Positions 32,138 to 38,626 of a DNA stretch of 38,626 nucleotides are shown here, piece by piece; the stretch's first letter is position 1, and every line of letters starts with the position of its first letter. Location: NCBI GenBank assembly GCA_013697275.1, contig JACCXC010000056.1, positions 1 to 38,626 of the forward strand, read 5' to 3'. Made by a program: the position numbers and the translations under genes. The stretch is from Actinomycetota bacterium. Lineage in GTDB: Bacteria; Actinomycetota; Thermoleophilia; Gaiellales; Gaiellaceae. The notes below the pieces were generated by a model that was not told the origin of the DNA, made no database searches, and saw nothing but the letters and a program-made list of their open reading frames with translations.

Positions 32138-34252
32138 ATGACCGCGACCCGCCCGGCTCTGGCCGGCTTTGCTGGCGTGGTCCCGTTCGCCCCGGAGCGG
32201 CCCAGGCGGTTCCAGGCGGAGGTCTCTGTGGAGACGCTCCCAGGCGTCGGCCCAAAGGTGACCGAGCGGCTCGCAGCGCTCGGGATCCGGACGCTCGGCG
32301 ACCTGGCCGAGTACGTCCCGCGGGAGCACCTCGACTGGTCGAAGGCCACCGGCTTCGGGACGCTCCGCGTCGGTGAGGAGGCCACGGTTGCCTGCACGGT
32401 CGAGCGCACACGCGTCCGCCCGACGCGCCGGCGCAACCTGAAGCTTCTCGAGGCCGCGGTCACGGACTCGGCGGGCGACCGGACGACCGCGATCTGGTTC
32501 AACCAGGCCTGGCTCGCGGAGCGCCTGCAGCCGGGGACTCGAGTCCTGATCCACGGCGCGCTCGCTCCCGGCGGGACGTTCAAGGTCGAGCGCCACGAGC
32601 TCGACGGCGAGTCGGCCGGCCTCCACACCGTCGGGCTCGTCCCCGTCTACTCGGCGAGCGAGACCGTCTCGACGGCCCGCCTGCGCGAGCTGACCGAGCT
32701 GGTCCTCCCGCGTGCTCGCTGGGCCCTGGACTCGTTGCCCGCCTGGTTGCGGGCCGACGAAGACCTGCCGCTGCGCGCGGACGCCCTCGCCGCCTGCCAC
32801 CGTCCGCTCGAGCGCGCCGACGTCGAGCGGGCCCGCAAGCGGCTCGCGTTCGAGGAGCTGCTCCTGCTCATGACGGGCCTCGCGCAGCGACGGCGCGAGC
32901 TCGAGGCGGGGGCCGCAGCGCCCGCCCTCGCCGAGCCGGGTGAGCTCCTCGCACGCCTCCGCGCGCTTCTTCCGTTCGACCTGACCCCCGAGCAGGAGGC
33001 TGCCATCCGCGCGATCGACCTCGACCTCGCCGGCACACGCCCGATGCAACGGCTCCTCCAGGGGGACGTCGGCTCGGGGAAGACGGTCGTCGCGCTCTAC
33101 GCCCTCCTGCGCGCCGTCGAGCGCGGTCACCAGGGGGCACTCATGGCGCCAACCGAGACCCTGGCCGAGCAGCACTTCCTTACGGTCGAAGGCCTCACCG
33201 CGAAGCTCGGCGTCCGAGCGGTGCTCCTCACGAGCTCGCTCGCGCCGAAGGCCCACGCCGCGGCCCGCGGGGCCGTGGCCGGCGGCGAGGCAGACCTGGT
33301 CGTCGGGACGCACGCCCTGATCCAGGAACACGTCGGATTCCGCTCCCTCGCCGTCGCGGTCGTCGACGAGCAGCATCGTTTCGGGGTCGAGCAGCGCCGG
33401 GCGCTCGGGGGCAGCGGCGGGGAGGCGCCTCACGTCCTCCACATGACCGCGACCCCGATTCCGCGCACGCTCGCGATGACTGTCTACGGCGATCTCGACG
33501 TGACCGAGATCGCGCGCCCTCCGCGCGACCGCGTCCCGGTCCGCACGGCCTGGGTCGCGCACGAGCGAAGTGGCGAGGCCTACACGCGGCTTCGCAGGCA
33601 CCTGCGGGAGGGCCGCCAGGCGTACGTCGTCTGCCCGCTCGTCTCCGAGAGCGAGACGAGCGAGGCGCGGGCAGCCGAGGTGGAGGCCGAGCGCCTGCGC
33701 CGGGCCGAGCTGAGCGACTTCCGCGTCGGCTGCCTGCACGGGAAGCTTCCGGCGGCTGAGCGGCGCGCCGTCATGGACGCGTTCAAGCGCCGCGAGCTCG
33801 ACGTCCTCGTCGCGACGACAGTGATCGAGGTCGGCGTCGACGTCCCGAACGCGACGATCATGATCGTCCAGGAGGCCGACCGCTTCGGCCTCGCGCAGCT
33901 TCACCAGCTCCGCGGGCGCGTCGGGCGCGGGGCGGAGCAGTCCTACTGCCTGCTCGTTTCCCGGCCGCGAGAAGATCTGACCGAGACCGCGCGGACGCGG
34001 CTCCAGGCGCTGGTCGACTCGACCGATGGGTTCGCGCTCGCGGAGGTCGACCTTCGGCTCCGCGGGGAAGGGGAGCTCCTCGGCACGCGCCAGTCCGGGC
34101 TTCCCGACCTTCGCTTCGCGAGCCTGACTCGCGACCGCGACCTGATCGTCCGGGCGAAGCGGCGCACCGCCGAGCTCGTGGACGAGGAAGGCCCCTTCGC
34201 TGACGCCGTCGCAGCGTTCTTCGCCGATGCGGATCATCGCGGGCTCGCATAA
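32138..34252 (+). CDS. recG: ATP-dependent DNA helicase RecG
   Basis: A 704-residue helicase that regresses stalled forks and processes Holliday junctions. An N-terminal wedge domain starts near residue 30 (ETLPGVGPKVTERLAALGI). The helicase core has GDVGSGKT (309-316), the DEQH box (410-413), MTATPIPRTLAMT and QLRGRVGRG. The C-terminus carries LRGEGELLGTRQSGLPDLRFA, typical of RecG. Its end overlaps rsmD by 26 bases, and recG-rsmD-coaD is a conserved order. Confidence 0.97.
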   Translation: MTATRPALAGFAGVVPFAPERPRRFQAEVSVETLPGVGPKVTERLAALGIRTLGDLAEYVPREHLDWSKATGFGTLRVGEEATVACTVERTRVRPTRRRNLKLLEAAVTDSAGDRTTAIWFNQAWLAERLQPGTRVLIHGALAPGGTFKVERHELDGESAGLHTVGLVPVYSASETVSTARLRELTELVLPRARWALDSLPAWLRADEDLPLRADALAACHRPLERADVERARKRLAFEELLLLMTGLAQRRRELEAGAAAPALAEPGELLARLRALLPFDLTPEQEAAIRAIDLDLAGTRPMQRLLQGDVGSGKTVVALYALLRAVERGHQGALMAPTETLAEQHFLTVEGLTAKLGVRAVLLTSSLAPKAHAAARGAVAGGEADLVVGTHALIQEHVGFRSLAVAVVDEQHRFGVEQRRALGGSGGEAPHVLHMTATPIPRTLAMTVYGDLDVTEIARPPRDRVPVRTAWVAHERSGEAYTRLRRHLREGRQAYVVCPLVSESETSEARAAEVEAERLRRAELSDFRVGCLHGKLPAAERRAVMDAFKRRELDVLVATTVIEVGVDVPNATIMIVQEADRFGLAQLHQLRGRVGRGAEQSYCLLVSRPREDLTETARTRLQALVDSTDGFALAEVDLRLRGEGELLGTRQSGLPDLRFASLTRDRDLIVRAKRRTAELVDEEGPFADAVAAFFADADHRGLA

Positions 34253-34766
34253 GGGCGCACGGCTCTTCGCGCCCAAGGGTCTCGACACGCGTCCGACCGG
34301 CGACCGGGCACGCGAGGCCGCCTTCAACCTGATCGGGTCCGTGGTGGACGGCGCCCGCGTCCTCGACCTGTACGCAGGCTCGGGCGCGATGGGCCTCGAG
34401 GCGCTCTCCCGTGGCGCCGAGACCGCCGTCTTCGTCGAGCGGGACCGCGCGGCCGCCGAGGCGATCCTTCGTAACCTCGACAAGCTCGGCTTTGCCGGGG
34501 CGACCGTGCTGCGCGACGACGCGGCGAGGGTTCTTGCGGCGGACGCGGCGTCGGGAAGGCGCTACGATCTCGTGCTGGTCGACCCGCCTTACCGCATGCT
34601 TGCAGGGCTTTTGCCGATGTTGTCCACCCACCTTCCGTCTGTGCTCGAGCCCGGCGGCCTGGCCGCCGTCGAATCGGACGCCCACGAGGAGCCCGAGCTC
34701 CCGCTCCCGAAGCGGACGAGCCGGCGCTACGGCTCTGCGCGAATCACGCTCTTCGAGGCCCCGTGA
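34227..34766 (+). CDS. rsmD: 16S rRNA (guanine966-N2)-methyltransferase
   Basis: A 179-residue SAM-dependent methyltransferase. It starts MRIIAGSHKGARLFAPKG and has RPTGDRAREAAFNLIG, the SAM site VLDLYAGSGAMGLEALSRGA and the catalytic DPPY (119-122). Length is typical. It starts within the last codons of recG and its stop overlaps the coaD start as GTGA, so the three genes should be translated in a coupled way. Confidence 0.96.
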   Translation: MRIIAGSHKGARLFAPKGLDTRPTGDRAREAAFNLIGSVVDGARVLDLYAGSGAMGLEALSRGAETAVFVERDRAAAEAILRNLDKLGFAGATVLRDDAARVLAADAASGRRYDLVLVDPPYRMLAGLLPMLSTHLPSVLEPGGLAAVESDAHEEPELPLPKRTSRRYGSARITLFEAP

Positions 34767-35293
34767 GCGCCGGCGAGCCAGTCACCGCGATCTGCCCCGG
34801 GGCCTACGACCCCGTCACGAACGGCCACCTGGACATCATCATCCGGGCCTCCGGGATCTTCGAGCGCGTCGTCGTCGGCGTCGTCCGCGAGCCGCGCCAC
34901 AAGGAGCCGCTCTTCCCGGTCGGGGAGCGCGTTCAGTTCCTCGAGGACGCACTGCGGGAGTACCCGAACATCGAGGTGGACGTCTTCTCCGAGCTCGTGG
35001 TCGAGTTCGCGCGCCGCTGGGGTGCCCGGACACTCGTCAAGGGCCTCCGCGCGATCTCGGACTTCTAGTGGGAGTTCCAGATGCACCACCTGAACCGGAG
35101 GCTCGCGCCGGACGTCGAGACGATGTATCTCATGTCGAGCCCGCAGTACTCGTTTCTCTCCTCGAGCGGGGTGAAGGAGATCGCCTCGTTCGGCGGCTCG
35201 GTGGAGAGCCTGGTCCCGGGCCCTGTGGCAGAGCGCTTCACGCGCCTGTACCCGCGCCCGCAGGAGGGAACGCCGATCAGCCCCCGCGAGTAG
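34763..35293 (+). CDS. coaD: Phosphopantetheine adenylyltransferase, interrupted by an in-frame amber codon
   Basis: The frame codes for a complete CoaD, which makes dephospho-CoA from 4'-phosphopantetheine and ATP, except for TAG at 35066-35068 (codon 102). Before it is CPGAYDPVTNGHLD (the nucleotidyltransferase TxGH motif) and LVKGLRAISDF. After it, in the same frame, are WEFQMHHLNRRLAPDVETMYLM and SFLSSSGVKEIAS, the usual second half. Family members have Glu at the stop position (F-E-x-E), so one G-to-T change turns GAG into TAG. Total length, about 176 codons, is normal. coaD is normally essential; a sequencing error, suppression, a second copy elsewhere, or reassembly from two pieces (possible restart at ATG 35081) must be considered. 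TAG is an ordinary stop in other genes here. Confidence 0.85.
35066..35068 (+). other. In-frame TAG within coaD
   Basis: TAG replaces the expected GAG (Glu) codon in the conserved F-E-x-E segment. No frameshift is needed to continue the protein on either side. Confidence 0.9.
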
Positions 35294-35296
35294 ACT
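35291..35296 (+). promoter_or_regulatory. -10 hexamer TAGACT of the SepIVA-like gene
   Basis: TAGACT begins with the coaD stop codon and ends eight bases before the ATG at 35305. Confidence 0.55.
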
Positions 35297-35304
35297 CACC
35301 CGCC

Positions 35305-35793
35305 ATGGACGTACTCGTGCTCATCGACAAGCTCGACGACCTCGTGCACAACGCGAAGGCCGTGCCGCTCACCGATCAGGTTCGGATCGACCGCGAGGAG
35401 ATCTACGACATCCTCGATCAGATGCGGGCGACCATCCCCGAGGAGATCAAGCAGGCCCGCTGGATCGTCAAGGAGCGCCAGGAGATGCTGGCCGAGGCCA
35501 AGCGGGAGTCCGACCGCATCCTCGGCGAGGCGCGTGAGCAGGCGGTGCGCGAGGCGTCCCAGACCGAGATCGTCAAGCTGGCCGAGCGCCAGGCCCAGGA
35601 CATCGTCGAGGAAGCCCGCCGCCAGGCCCGCGAGACGCGGCTCGAAATGGAGGACTGGGCCGACTCGATCCTCTCGACGCTCGAGGTGAACCTGGACAAG
35701 TTCCTCGGCGCGGTCCGCCGAGGCCGCGAGCGCCTGAACGAGCGCTCGCAGGAGTCCGTGATGGCGGGCATCACGGACGAGACCGTCACCTAG
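35305..35793 (+). CDS. DivIVA-like coiled-coil protein resembling SepIVA
   Basis: A 162-residue, mostly helical, charged protein. The start (VLIDKLDDLVHNAKAVPL) resembles the N-terminus of mycobacterial SepIVA. Residues 30-135 are continuous coiled coil rich in Ala, Glu and Arg (MLAEAKRESDRILGEAREQA), and the end has a LDKFLGAVRRGRERL segment shared with that family. SepIVA is a septum-associated division factor in mycobacteria. There, as here, its gene is next to yceD and rnc. The protein is shorter than mycobacterial SepIVA, so it may be a minimal version. Such proteins are often misannotated as an ATP synthase B-like subunit or ATPase. Confidence 0.72.
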   Translation: MDVLVLIDKLDDLVHNAKAVPLTDQVRIDREEIYDILDQMRATIPEEIKQARWIVKERQEMLAEAKRESDRILGEAREQAVREASQTEIVKLAERQAQDIVEEARRQARETRLEMEDWADSILSTLEVNLDKFLGAVRRGRERLNERSQESVMAGITDETVT

Positions 35794-35864
35794 GCGCCGA
35801 CACGACCGGCGGTCGGGGAGTTCCCTCGCGGGCAACCCCGAGCTTCGGCTCCGCGACCCAGCGC

Positions 35865-35870
35865 TACCCT
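35865..35870 (+). promoter_or_regulatory. -10 hexamer TACCCT of yceD
   Basis: TACCCT ends seven bases before the ATG at 35878, consistent with a leaderless message. Confidence 0.5.
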
Positions 35871-35877
35871 GACCCGC

Positions 35878-36387
35878 ATGAGCACGCTCGACCTTCGTTC
35901 GATCCGGATCCGCTCGGGCGAGCAATGGAGTGACACCCGCGAGGTCGACCTCCAGCCGTTCGAGCTCGGCGGCCAGCGCTACGTCGCCGCGCCCGAGCAC
36001 CCCGAGGCCGATGTGACCATCAGCCGGACGACCTCCGGCTTCCTCTTCGAGCTCGCCCTCGAGGCGCGACTCTTCGGCCCCTGCTTCCGTTGCCTCGCCG
36101 AGACGGGCGTCACGTCGCGGATTCGGGGCCGCGAGTACCAGGCCTCGAGCCAGGCGGAGTCGGACGAGCTCGAGACGCCGTACGTCGTGGACGACAGGCT
36201 CGATCTCTCCGCCTGGGCGCGCGATGCGGTCGCGTTCGCCCTGCCGGACAAGATCCTCTGCCGCGCCGACTGCGCGGGCCTCTGCCCGGTATGCGGGCGC
36301 GACCTGAACCTCGAGCCGCACGAGCACGAGACGGTGGTGGAGGATCCGCGCTGGGACGCCCTCGCGGAGCTCAAGGGACGCCTGTAA
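35878..36387 (+). CDS. yceD: YceD/DUF177 family protein
   Basis: A 169-residue protein. It has the DUF177 pattern with two cysteine pairs: CFRC in the middle and CRADCAGLCPVCGRDLN near the C-terminus. YceD is linked to accumulation of 23S rRNA in E. coli and is nearly always upstream of rpmF, as here (24-base gap). A role in large-subunit biogenesis is inferred from that family. The ATG is supported by its -10 box. Confidence 0.93.
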   Translation: MSTLDLRSIRIRSGEQWSDTREVDLQPFELGGQRYVAAPEHPEADVTISRTTSGFLFELALEARLFGPCFRCLAETGVTSRIRGREYQASSQAESDELETPYVVDDRLDLSAWARDAVAFALPDKILCRADCAGLCPVCGRDLNLEPHEHETVVEDPRWDALAELKGRL

Positions 36388-36394
36388 GGATCGG

Positions 36395-36400
36395 TACACT
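36395..36400 (+). promoter_or_regulatory. Possible -10 hexamer TACACT of rpmF
   Basis: TACACT lies 11 bases before the rpmF ATG, giving a leader of a few bases. It may let rpmF-plsX be expressed apart from yceD. Confidence 0.4.
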
Positions 36401-36411
36401 GATCCGCCGCG

Positions 36412-36600
36412 ATGGCTGTCCCCAAGCGAAAGACTTCCAAGTCGCGCCGCGACAAGCGGCGCGCGACGCACAAGCTCTCGACCCCTGTCGTCGTCGAGTG
36501 CCCGCAGTGCCACCAGCCCAAGCGGCCGCACCACGTGTGCCCGACCTGCGGGACGTACCGCGGTCGCGAGGTCGAGCCGCTCCGCAGCACCGCGCCGTAG
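36412..36600 (+). CDS. rpmF: 50S ribosomal protein L32, zinc-binding form
   Basis: A 62-residue protein with the standard start [20 protein letters not shown]. It has two cysteine pairs, CPQC and CPTC, forming a zinc ribbon. It is followed after four bases by plsX. The yceD-rpmF-plsX linkage connects ribosome and lipid synthesis in many bacteria. Confidence 0.97.
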   Translation: MAVPKRKTSKSRRDKRRATHKLSTPVVVECPQCHQPKRPHHVCPTCGTYRGREVEPLRSTAP

Positions 36601-36604
36601 CGCG

Positions 36605-37600
36605 ATGAACCGAGCGGTCCGCGTCGCCGTCGACGCGCTCGGAGGAGACCGCGCCCCCGAGGAGATCGTGGCTGGAGCCCTTGCGGCGCGGACGGAACGC
36701 GTCGAGCCCATCCTGTTCGGCCCGCGCGAGGAGCTCGAGCGTCTCGCGCCCGACGCCGAGATCGTGGATGCGCCCGAAGCCGTCGGGATGGAAGACAAAC
36801 CCGGGGACGCTGTCCGGACGAAGCGGGCGAGCTCGCTCTTCGCCGCCTGTCGCGCGGTCGCGGAGGGGTCGGCCGATGCAGTCATCTCGGCGGGCAACAC
36901 GGGCGCGTTCCTTGCCGCCGGACTGGTGGAGATCGGCCGCCTGCGCGGAGTGCACCGCCCGGCGATCGCCGTGCCGCTCCCGACGAAGCGCGGGCCGTCC
37001 GTTCTGATCGACGGCGGCGCGAACGCGGATGCCCGTCCCGAGCATCTCCTCCAGTTCGCTCACATGGGCAGCGTGTTCTCGCAGGAGGTCCTCGGCGTCG
37101 ACGACCCCACCGTCGCGCTCCTGTCGATCGGCGAGGAGCGCGAGAAGGGGAACCGGCTCGTTCGCGAGACGCACGACCTTCTCGCCCAGGCCGACCTGCG
37201 CTTCACCGGGAACGTCGAAGGTCGTGACCTCCTCATCGGCACGGCCGCCGTGGTCGTCTGCGACGGCTTCACCGGCAACGTCGCGCTGAAGACGCTCGAG
37301 GGAGGGCTCGCCGTGGCCCTGGGGAGCCTGCGCGACGAGGTGACCGCCACGGTTCGCGGCAAGGTCGGCGGTGTCCTCATCCGTCCGGCGGCGGGGCGGC
37401 TCCGCGAGCGCCTCAATCCCGATACCTACGGGGGCGCCTACCTGCTCGGCCTCAAGGGGCTCGTGGTGATCGCCCACGGAAACTCGTCGAGCGCTGCGAT
37501 CGAGAACGCCGTTCGCCTCGCGGCCCGCGGAGTCGAGGGCGGAGTGGTCGAGCGCCTGGCGCGGAGCCTCGCGCCCGAGCCGGCTGCTGCTCAGAGCTGA
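36605..37600 (+). CDS. plsX: Phosphate acyltransferase
   Basis: A 331-residue peripheral enzyme that makes acyl phosphate from acyl-ACP for phospholipid synthesis. It begins RVAVDALGGDRAPEEIVAGA and has VISAGNTGAFLAAGL, LIDGGANADARPEHL, VCDGFTGNVALKTLEGG and YGGAYLLGLKGLVVIAHGNS. Length is normal. Its partner AcpP is encoded next. It may also accept acyl phosphates produced by the FakAB-like proteins in this window. Confidence 0.96.
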   Translation: MNRAVRVAVDALGGDRAPEEIVAGALAARTERVEPILFGPREELERLAPDAEIVDAPEAVGMEDKPGDAVRTKRASSLFAACRAVAEGSADAVISAGNTGAFLAAGLVEIGRLRGVHRPAIAVPLPTKRGPSVLIDGGANADARPEHLLQFAHMGSVFSQEVLGVDDPTVALLSIGEEREKGNRLVRETHDLLAQADLRFTGNVEGRDLLIGTAAVVVCDGFTGNVALKTLEGGLAVALGSLRDEVTATVRGKVGGVLIRPAAGRLRERLNPDTYGGAYLLGLKGLVVIAHGNSSSAAIENAVRLAARGVEGGVVERLARSLAPEPAAAQS

Positions 37601-37614
37601 CGCAGCGTGCGTGT

Positions 37615-37620
37615 TAGCAT
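37615..37620 (+). promoter_or_regulatory. -10 hexamer TAGCAT of acpP
   Basis: TAGCAT (in TTAGCAT) is 46 bases before the acpP ATG. Unlike most genes here, acpP should have a real 5' leader of about 40 bases, with a purine-rich GGAGAGAGGG stretch that may serve as the ribosome site. Confidence 0.5.
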
Positions 37621-37666
37621 CCGGCGTCCATTTCGGCCCGACACGGAGAGAGGGTAGAGACCAAAC

Positions 37667-37912
37667 ATGGCAGCGACCCGCGAGGAGATTCAGGAGCAGG
37701 TCAAGAACGTCCTGGTGGAGCAGCTCGGGATCGAGGAGAGCGAGATCACACCCGAAGCGAACTTCCAGGAGGACCTGGACGCCGACTCCCTCGACCTGGT
37801 CGAGCTGATCATGGAGCTCGAGGACCAGTTCGGGATCAAGATCTCGGATGAGGACGCCCAGGGCATCCAGACCGTCGGGCAGGCCGTCGACTACATCTCC
37901 TCCCACCAGTAG
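37667..37912 (+). CDS. acpP: Acyl carrier protein
   Basis: An 81-residue acidic protein. The 4'-phosphopantetheine attachment serine is Ser41 in the DSL motif ([17 protein letters not shown]). The rest is typical AcpP, including [10 protein letters not shown] and TVGQAVDYI. It carries acyl chains for fatty acid synthesis and for PlsX. Its prosthetic group comes from coenzyme A, so it depends on the interrupted coaD gene. It lies in the common plsX-acpP-rnc order. Confidence 0.97.
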   Translation: MAATREEIQEQVKNVLVEQLGIEESEITPEANFQEDLDADSLDLVELIMELEDQFGIKISDEDAQGIQTVGQAVDYISSHQ

Positions 37913-38606
37913 CTCCGATCCGAGTGATGCCGGGCACGCCGAGCTCGGCGCGCTGATCGACGCGCTCCGTCCGGAGAACGCCGCCCCGGTCTTCACGCAC
38001 ACGTCCTGGGCGCCCACCCGCGAGGAGTCCTACGAGCGGCTCGAGTTCCTCGGCGACTCCGTGCTTGGGCTCGCGGTTGCGCGCGAGCTCTACGAACGCT
38101 TCCCCGAGTACCCGGAGGGACAACTGGCCAAGATCCGCGCACACGTCGTCTCACGTCAGAGCTGCGCGGTCGTCGGACGCCAGCTCGACCTCGGCGCGAA
38201 GCTCCTCGAGTATGGAGCCGACTCGAGTTCGTCCGACGAGCTCGAGAGCCTCTCGACGAACCGCAACGTCCTCGCCGCGCTAGTCGAGGCGGCGCTCGGC
38301 GCCATCTACCTCGAGCACGGCTTCGAGGCCGTCCGTCCCGCCATCCTCGCAGCGTTCGCCGACCGGGTCGACTACGCGCTCACGACGTACGTCGACTACA
38401 AGACCGAGCTCCAGGAGGAGCTCGCGCGGCGTAGTCTGAGCGTCTCCTACCAGGTAGTCGAAGTAGAGGGCCCGCCGCACGATCGCCGTTTCACCTGTGC
38501 CGCGGTGATCGACGGGGAGCAGGCCGGTCTGGGAAGCGGTGCCTCGAAGAAGGCGGCCGAGCAGAACGCGGCGCGCGAGGCGCGCCGCAAGCTCCTCGAT
38601 GAGTAG
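37848..38606 (+). CDS. rnc: Ribonuclease III; start codon uncertain
   Basis: From ATG 37848 the frame gives 252 residues. The RNase III domain ([16 protein letters not shown] signature; VFTHTSW) is followed by a double-stranded RNA-binding domain ([30 protein letters not shown]). It processes rRNA precursors and other double-stranded RNA. ATG 37848 is the only ATG, GTG or TTG in frame before the domain, but it lies inside acpP and its first 25-30 residues look like off-frame acpP sequence. The family N-terminus would fit the ATG at 37927 ([14 protein letters not shown]) if one base were inserted after it. So the 5' end may contain a one-base deletion, as at priA. Confidence 0.9.
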   Translation: MRTPRASRPSGRPSTTSPPTSSSDPSDAGHAELGALIDALRPENAAPVFTHTSWAPTREESYERLEFLGDSVLGLAVARELYERFPEYPEGQLAKIRAHVVSRQSCAVVGRQLDLGAKLLEYGADSSSSDELESLSTNRNVLAALVEAALGAIYLEHGFEAVRPAILAAFADRVDYALTTYVDYKTELQEELARRSLSVSYQVVEVEGPPHDRRFTCAAVIDGEQAGLGSGASKKAAEQNAAREARRKLLDE

Positions 38607-38626
38607 ATAATTGCGCCGTCCACCGA

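Noticed and set aside
31958-34483. 841-residue minus-strand ORF opposite recG
   Set aside because: Shadow of recG, which has all its helicase motifs.
34763-35293. Genetic code change with TAG read as an amino acid
   Set aside because: aroF, priA, rpmF, plsX's neighbour acpP and other genes end in TAG at the expected protein end, so TAG is a working stop codon here.
35081-35293. Separate 70-residue gene (MHHLNRRL...)
   Set aside because: It is the in-frame second half of CoaD after the amber codon and is described there. Independent translation is only an alternative hypothesis.

Overview
This is a dense stretch of housekeeping genes from a high-GC bacterium, almost certainly an actinomycete (Actinomycetota). 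The gene order, the zinc-ribbon forms of L28 and L32, frequent GTG starts, a SepIVA-like gene beside yceD, and a -10-type hexamer just upstream of many start codons suggest a deep lineage such as Thermoleophilia (Gaiellales/Solirubrobacterales). That placement is inference from gene content. No tRNA, rRNA, CRISPR array, phage or intact insertion sequence was seen.

Layout: 2-954 is the end of scpA and scpB (chromosome condensation). At 1059-4144 lie a GYD-domain protein, an RsuA/RluB-type pseudouridine synthase, a PD40 beta-propeller lipoprotein and trpS. At 4208-11684 a plus-strand run carries shikimate/aromatic genes (DAHP synthase, tyrA, aroA) followed by cmk, a plsC-like acyltransferase, der and gpsA. 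At 11705-15861 are a DUF3352 lipoprotein, metK, a DUF4230 membrane protein and a DtxR-family regulator (minus strand). At 15894-19189 are priA, def and fmt. At 19320-21494 is a large secreted protein of unknown function. At 21545-28072 are rsmB, rpe and the riboflavin genes ribD, ribE, ribBA and ribH, with a hydroxyacid-dehydrogenase-like gene among them. At 28096-32091 are rpmB, a FakA-like kinase, a lone receiver domain, a DegV/FakB protein and a bicupin. At 32138-38606 are recG, rsmD, coaD (interrupted), a SepIVA-like coiled-coil protein, yceD, rpmF, plsX, acpP and rnc.

There is no gene-free stretch over 300 bases. The five largest gaps are 130-163 nt, and four of them hold repeats. The aroF-tyrA gap contains a 160-bp hairpin element with terminal inverted repeats and a CTAG target duplication. 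Removing it in thought restores a TAGTG stop/start overlap. The tyrA-aroA, der-gpsA and dehydrogenase-ribE gaps each hold one copy of a composite palindromic repeat.

The most unusual points are the MITE-like element, an in-frame amber codon inside the essential coaD gene, missing canonical start codons for priA and rnc (each with an ATG one base out of frame), the three-copy intergenic repeat, and a window-wide TANNNT-N6-9-start signature typical of leaderless transcripts. No multi-gene novel defence or metabolic system is evident.
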